From Hyphomicrobiales bacterium (GTDB taxonomy: Bacteria > Pseudomonadota > Alphaproteobacteria > Rhizobiales > UBA4765): a DNA stretch of 9,469 nt. Of the stretch, positions 6,248-9,469 are shown piece after piece. The stretch is taken from positions 1-9,469 of the forward strand of contig JAIYEB010000142.1 of assembly GCA_027487195.1 (NCBI GenBank), given 5' to 3'. The position numbers were made by a program, and so were the translations under genes. Positions within the stretch are counted from its first letter, which is position 1. The number at the start of each line of letters is the position of its first letter. Under the pieces are notes generated by a model. That model was not told where the DNA came from and searched no databases. It was given only the letters and a program-made list of their open reading frames with translations.

Positions 6248-9036
6248 CAGGCGGCCCTCTTCTGGGAATCGACGTCTTTCAGGGCTGCAATCAGGCCCTG
6301 ACGATCAAACTTCGCGACATATTCGTCAAAGCCGGCAACGCGACCGCGCTCGACCGCCCCGGGGCTTGCCAACGCCGACAGCGCAATCACCGGCGTTCCG
6401 GCCAGCAACTTCTCTTTCTTGAGCGTTTCGCAGAAGTCGTAGCCGTTCATGTCAGGCATCTCGATGTCCGAGACGATCACGTCGAACGTTGTTTCATTCT
6501 TGCGAATGGCTTCAAGCGCCTGGCGGCCACCTTCAAAGACTGTGACTTCATAGCCCGCAGCCTTGAGGACCGGTGTCAGCATGTTGCGGAAGAAGGGGCT
6601 GTCATCGACAAAGATCAGTCGCTTGATCAGCGACGTATCGCCCATGTCCTTGCGCCACAGCCAGTCTTCGAAAGCCAGCGGCAGGTAGTGGGCCACGTCG
6701 ATGATTTCGGTGGCCTTGCCCTTGATGACGGCTGTGCCAAGCACACCGGCAAGATCAGAGTTGATTTCAACCGACATGCGCTCTTCGACGATGTCGACGA
6801 TCTGATCGACAACAAGGCCCATGGAGCGGCCGGCATCAGAGAAGACCAGCATTGGAACCGGACCTGACGTTTTACGCTCTGCCGTCTCGGAGACGTACAC
6901 GAGCGGCATCAGCGAACCGCGGTACTGGACGAGGTTGCGGCCGTTCGCATTCTCGATCTTGGCGGCATCGATCTCTTCAAGACGGGTAACGAGCGACAGC
7001 GGCACGGCCTTCTGGCTCGCATTGCCGGCGCGGAACAGCAGGAATGCCGTTGCTGCGTCGGTTGCGATGCGCGCGTCACTTGCGGTCTCGCTCTGGGATT
7101 CTTCAGAAGGCGTCGCGCCAAAGGCGGAAGCAATGCCATTTGGATCAACGATCATGATGACAGCGCCATCACCCAGGATCGTATTGCCGGAGAACATCGG
7201 GATGTGCCGGAGCTTCGAGCTCATCGGCTTCACGACGATTTCTTCCGTGTGGAAGACGGCGTCGACCACGATGCCGAACACGCGTGGGCCGACATGCGTC
7301 ACGACCACGAATCCATCATCGCCGGGCGGTGTCGAGTCGATCCCAAGCAGGCCCTTCAGCGTGATGAGCGGGAGCAGCTTGTTGCGCAGCCGCAGAACCG
7401 CCGTGTCCTTGATGCGCTCGATCCGGTGCTCGGAACGCGCCGAGGCACGGACGAGCTCAACAACAGCCAATTGCGGGATTGCAAAGCGGTCGCCGCCGGC
7501 CTCAACAATGAGTGCGGAGACGATTGCGAGTGTCAGCGGGATCTTGATGACAAAGGTCGAGCCCTTGCCGGCGGCGGTTGTCAGCTCAATGCTGCCGCCA
7601 ATCAGATCGATGTTGGTTTTCACCACATCCATGCCAACGCCGCGGCCGGAGACGTTCGTAACCTTTGCCGCCGTCGAGAAGCCCGGCGCGAAGATGAACT
7701 TGCCGATCTGCGCATCGGACATGCGCTCGACATCGGCTTCCGAGGCAAGGCCGTTCTCGATCACCTTCTTCTTGATGCGCGCAATGTCGAGCCCGCGACC
7801 GTCATCGGCGATTTCGATGATGATGTGGCCGCCCTGATGGTAGGCCGACAGCTTGATGGTGCCGGTAACGGGCTTGCCTGCGGTAATACGTCCTTCAGTG
7901 GTCTCAAGCCCGTGATCGGCCGAGTTGCGCACCATGTGCGTCAGCGGATCCTTGATCAGCTCGAGCACCTGGCGATCAAGCTCGGTATCCGCGCCGATCA
8001 TGTCCAGTTCGATGGTCTTGCCGAGTTCCTTGGCGAGGTCGCGAACAATGCGCGGCAGCTTCTGCCAGGCATTGCCGATGGGCTGCATGCGCGTCTTCAT
8101 GACGCCTTCCTGCAGCTCGGCTGTGACGCTTGACAGGCGCTGAAGCGGGACCTTGAACTCGCCTTCTTCGTTGCGGCGATCAATTTCCATGAGCTGGTTG
8201 CGGGTCAGAACCAGCTCCGAAACCATGGTCATCAAGGTCTCAAGCGTGTCCACATTGACACGGATCGACTGGTTCTTGACGCTGTTTTCGTCGTTGTCGG
8301 CCTTTTCAGCCTCAGTGGGTTTGACCGCTTTCAGCGCGGGCTTTTCACCAGCTGATGCGGCCGGTGCCGCTGCAGGAGCGGGCGCGGGCGCGGCAATTTC
8401 GGGTGTTTCGGTCATTGTTTCGCGGAACGCGCGCTCGAGATCATCAAGCGAGACCTCGCCGGGGCGCAATGGGCGCTCAAGCGTCTGGTCCGGCAGCGAG
8501 CCAGCCGCCTGTGCGGTGGTTTCAATGGATGTTTCCTGGAAAGCCCGCTCAAGCTCGTCGAGCGACACTTCACCTGGACGCAGGGGACGATCCAGTTCCT
8601 GGACCGAAGGTGCGCTCGTGCTTTGCGCCACGGGTGCTGGTGCTGCGGCTGCCGACATCTCAGTCAAGGCCGACTGATGCTCCAGGGCTGCGATGATATC
8701 CGCGTCTGCGCCTTCCGGTTCGGTCTCAAGCCGTTCCAGTTCAGCAACTAGGCTCTTAATGCGGTCAATGGCACTGAGAATAACTGACACAGCTTCCGAG
8801 GTGACCGTTGCACCGTCGCGGAACTTGCCCATGAGGGTTTCGGCTGCATGTGCGACGCCTTCAAGGCGGGGAAGGCCAAGGAACCCGCAGGTCCCTTTGA
8901 TCGTATGTACCAGGCGGAAGATATTTGAGAGGATCTTTGAATCCGTTGGATCCTGCTCAAACTTCACCAGCTCCACATCGACAACGTCGAGCGATTCATT
9001 GGTTTCAGTTAGAAACTCGCGAAGAAGATCGTCCAT
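6247..9036 (-). CDS. cheA: CheA hybrid kinase with two CheW-like domains and a C-terminal receiver
   Basis: This 929-residue kinase, started at the ATG 9034-9036 (GAGG 7 nt upstream; a GTG directly before it is less well spaced), controls the che pathway. The order is: HPt domain (1-104) with phospho-His44 in VHTIKGTCGFLG; a Pro/Ala-rich linker (about 125-256) with two copies of a 22-residue motif; P3 dimerisation helices (about 257-320); P4 ATPase (about 321-499) with Asn371 in HMVRNSADHG, DDGRGLD (411-417), GFSTA and SGRGVGMD; a CheW-like P5 (about 502-640); a second, more diverged CheW-like segment (about 662-790); and a receiver (806-925) with Asp811/Asp812, phospho-acceptor Asp857 in SDIEMPDMNG, Ser887 and Lys909. 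Enteric CheA has about 650 residues, a folded P2 and no receiver. No P2 fold is recognisable here. The receiver may act as a phosphate sink or feedback device. The stop overlaps the cheW start. Confidence 0.97.
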   Translation of the reverse strand: MDDLLREFLTETNESLDVVDVELVKFEQDPTDSKILSNIFRLVHTIKGTCGFLGLPRLEGVAHAAETLMGKFRDGATVTSEAVSVILSAIDRIKSLVAELERLETEPEGADADIIAALEHQSALTEMSAAAAPAPVAQSTSAPSVQELDRPLRPGEVSLDELERAFQETSIETTAQAAGSLPDQTLERPLRPGEVSLDDLERAFRETMTETPEIAAPAPAPAAAPAASAGEKPALKAVKPTEAEKADNDENSVKNQSIRVNVDTLETLMTMVSELVLTRNQLMEIDRRNEEGEFKVPLQRLSSVTAELQEGVMKTRMQPIGNAWQKLPRIVRDLAKELGKTIELDMIGADTELDRQVLELIKDPLTHMVRNSADHGLETTEGRITAGKPVTGTIKLSAYHQGGHIIIEIADDGRGLDIARIKKKVIENGLASEADVERMSDAQIGKFIFAPGFSTAAKVTNVSGRGVGMDVVKTNIDLIGGSIELTTAAGKGSTFVIKIPLTLAIVSALIVEAGGDRFAIPQLAVVELVRASARSEHRIERIKDTAVLRLRNKLLPLITLKGLLGIDSTPPGDDGFVVVTHVGPRVFGIVVDAVFHTEEIVVKPMSSKLRHIPMFSGNTILGDGAVIMIVDPNGIASAFGATPSEESQSETASDARIATDAATAFLLFRAGNASQKAVPLSLVTRLEEIDAAKIENANGRNLVQYRGSLMPLVYVSETAERKTSGPVPMLVFSDAGRSMGLVVDQIVDIVEERMSVEINSDLAGVLGTAVIKGKATEIIDVAHYLPLAFEDWLWRKDMGDTSLIKRLIFVDDSPFFRNMLTPVLKAAGYEVTVFEGGRQALEAIRKNETTFDVIVSDIEMPDMNGYDFCETLKKEKLLAGTPVIALSALASPGAVERGRVAGFDEYVAKFDRQGLIAALKDVDSQKRAA
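8416..8481 (-). repeat. CheA linker motif, copy 2
   Basis: Residues 186-207 of CheA read LERPLRPGEVSLDDLERAF and continue RET. The copy matches copy 1 at 19 of 22 residues, with changes Asp/Glu, Glu/Asp and Gln/Arg only. The second half (SLDDLERAF) has the spacing of an amphipathic helix. It is followed by an Ala/Pro-rich spacer before the P3 helices. Confidence 0.9.
8530..8595 (-). repeat. CheA linker motif, copy 1
   Basis: Residues 148-169 of CheA read LDRPLRPGEVSLDELERAF and continue QET, exactly 38 residues before copy 2. Of the 19 identical residues, 14 use a different synonymous codon in the two copies, so the DNA repeat is old while the protein motif has been kept. No known domain name fits. 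Confidence 0.9.
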
Positions 9037-9211
9037 CACACAACCTCAGGCCAAGGGTTCACGCGCAATACGCCGCCAACCTAGGAACGCACCATTACTG
9101 AAACAGGTAAACGGACGGGAAACACAGAGGGTCTCAAATGAAATCAATTATCGGAGTCTGAACGGACCTGCATTTGCCAGGCGCTTTCGGTAACCATGTT
9201 CAAGGATGAGC

Positions 9212-9229
9212 GGGCATGAAGCCATGCCC
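9212..9229. repeat. Hairpin in the cheA upstream region
   Basis: GGGCATG (9212-9218) and CATGCCC (9223-9229) form a perfect 7-bp stem with a 4-nt loop, about 175 nt before the cheA start. If the che transcript starts to the right of it, this would be a leader hairpin; if not, it could be a protein-binding palindrome. No U-tract follows on either strand. Confidence 0.4.
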
Positions 9230-9306
9230 CGACCGGCGCCGCGCTGTGCCTGTCAGTCCTGTTAGGGCAGTTAAGGTAGAAATCTAGAGCATGCCGGGGT
9301 TTGGTG

Positions 9307-9360
9307 GAATCTGGATTCTCAAATCGGTCTTTGTCTGATTCAAGATTCCTGTTGGGAATC
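9307..9360. promoter_or_regulatory. Cluster of five GANTC (CcrM) sites
   Basis: GANTC occurs at 9307-9311, 9314-9318, 9337-9341, 9344-9348 and 9356-9360. GANTC is the target of the cell-cycle DNA methyltransferase CcrM of alphaproteobacteria. Random sequence would give about one site per 256 bp, so five in 54 bp is strongly enriched. A sixth lies at 9154-9158. The last two sites form the inverted repeat GATTCC-N5-GGAATC, so a protein operator is an alternative reading. Confidence 0.5.
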
Positions 9361-9469
9361 GATGACGTTGCCCCCAAGTTTTATCCAGTTCTGAGTTCGC
9401 TCTGAGGGTTGGATTTTGGGTTTGTGCGGATGGGAGCGTCGGGATCTGGCGCGGAGCCTTTGGCTGAGC

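Larger units (their letters stand above)
9037..9469. other. Upstream region of the che operon, no convincing gene
   Basis: These 433 nt should contain the che promoter, but I could not find a -35/-10 pair or a sigma-54 site that I would defend. It is visibly less GC-rich than the genes around it, as expected for intergenic DNA. A 77-codon minus-strand frame (9144-9377) has no ribosome site or recognisable family and is probably chance. An ATG at 9430 on the plus strand opens a frame to the window edge (MGASGSGAEPLAE) without a good ribosome site; it could be the start of a divergent gene, but 13 codons are too few to judge. A hairpin and a GANTC cluster are listed separately. Confidence 0.6.

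Noticed and set aside
6821..8133. Long plus-strand open frames opposite cheA (338 codons at 6821-7837 and 309 codons at 7204-8133)
   Set aside because: They lie wholly antisense to a clearly recognised kinase, show no family motifs, and arise from the codon bias of GC-rich genes.
9064..9078. Possible sigma-54 site on the minus strand (TGGCGGCGTATTGCG)
   Set aside because: GG and GC are separated by 9 nt rather than the required 10, and the -24 element is poor.
9144..9377. 77-codon minus-strand open frame upstream of cheA
   Set aside because: No ribosome site, no recognisable family, composition unlike the neighbouring genes, and it runs through the GANTC cluster; probably intergenic.

Overview
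The window is a chromosomal-looking, GC-rich stretch from an alphaproteobacterium, most likely a member of Hyphomicrobiales/Rhizobiales. This placement is an inference from three things. The che gene order is cheA-cheW-cheY-cheB-cheR. The chemotaxis kinase is a hybrid with a C-terminal receiver domain. A dense group of GANTC sites (CcrM methylation motif) lies upstream of the operon. No mobile element, CRISPR array, or complete tRNA or rRNA gene was seen.

Layout from left to right. Positions 1-1113 (+) hold the 3' part of an ABC exporter gene (last membrane helices plus a complete ATPase domain). It converges, with a 3-nt gap, on a minus-strand two-gene unit: an OmpA/MotB-like stator protein (1117-2142) and, upstream of it, a MotA/TolQ/ExbB-like channel protein (2146-3132). 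Positions 3133-3315 are intergenic and carry two hairpins; one is a textbook two-way intrinsic terminator. Positions 3316-9036 (-) are a compact chemotaxis operon transcribed cheA, cheW, cheY, cheB, cheR. Positions 9037-9469 are the upstream region of cheA, with no convincing gene but with the GANTC cluster and a hairpin.

The che operon encodes a complete core pathway. CheA autophosphorylates on its HPt histidine in receptor arrays scaffolded by CheW, and passes phosphate to CheY (motor output), to CheB (receptor demethylation) and probably to its own receiver domain. CheR methylates receptors. No receptor, CheD, CheX, CheC or CheZ gene is in the window. The MotA-like/MotB-like pair has the features of an ion-driven 5:2 motor, but it is separated from the che operon by a terminator and is not the ordinary flagellar stator in architecture.

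The most interesting unexplained signals are: (1) a duplicated 22-residue motif in the CheA linker where a P2 domain would normally sit, conserved in protein but diverged in codons; (2) cheY bracketed by two perfect hairpins, the downstream one burying the only Shine-Dalgarno-like sequence of cheB; (3) five GANTC sites in 54 bp upstream of cheA; (4) the extended coiled-coil MotB-like protein and its MotA-like partner; (5) a nested inverted repeat over the two convergent stop codons near 1100.
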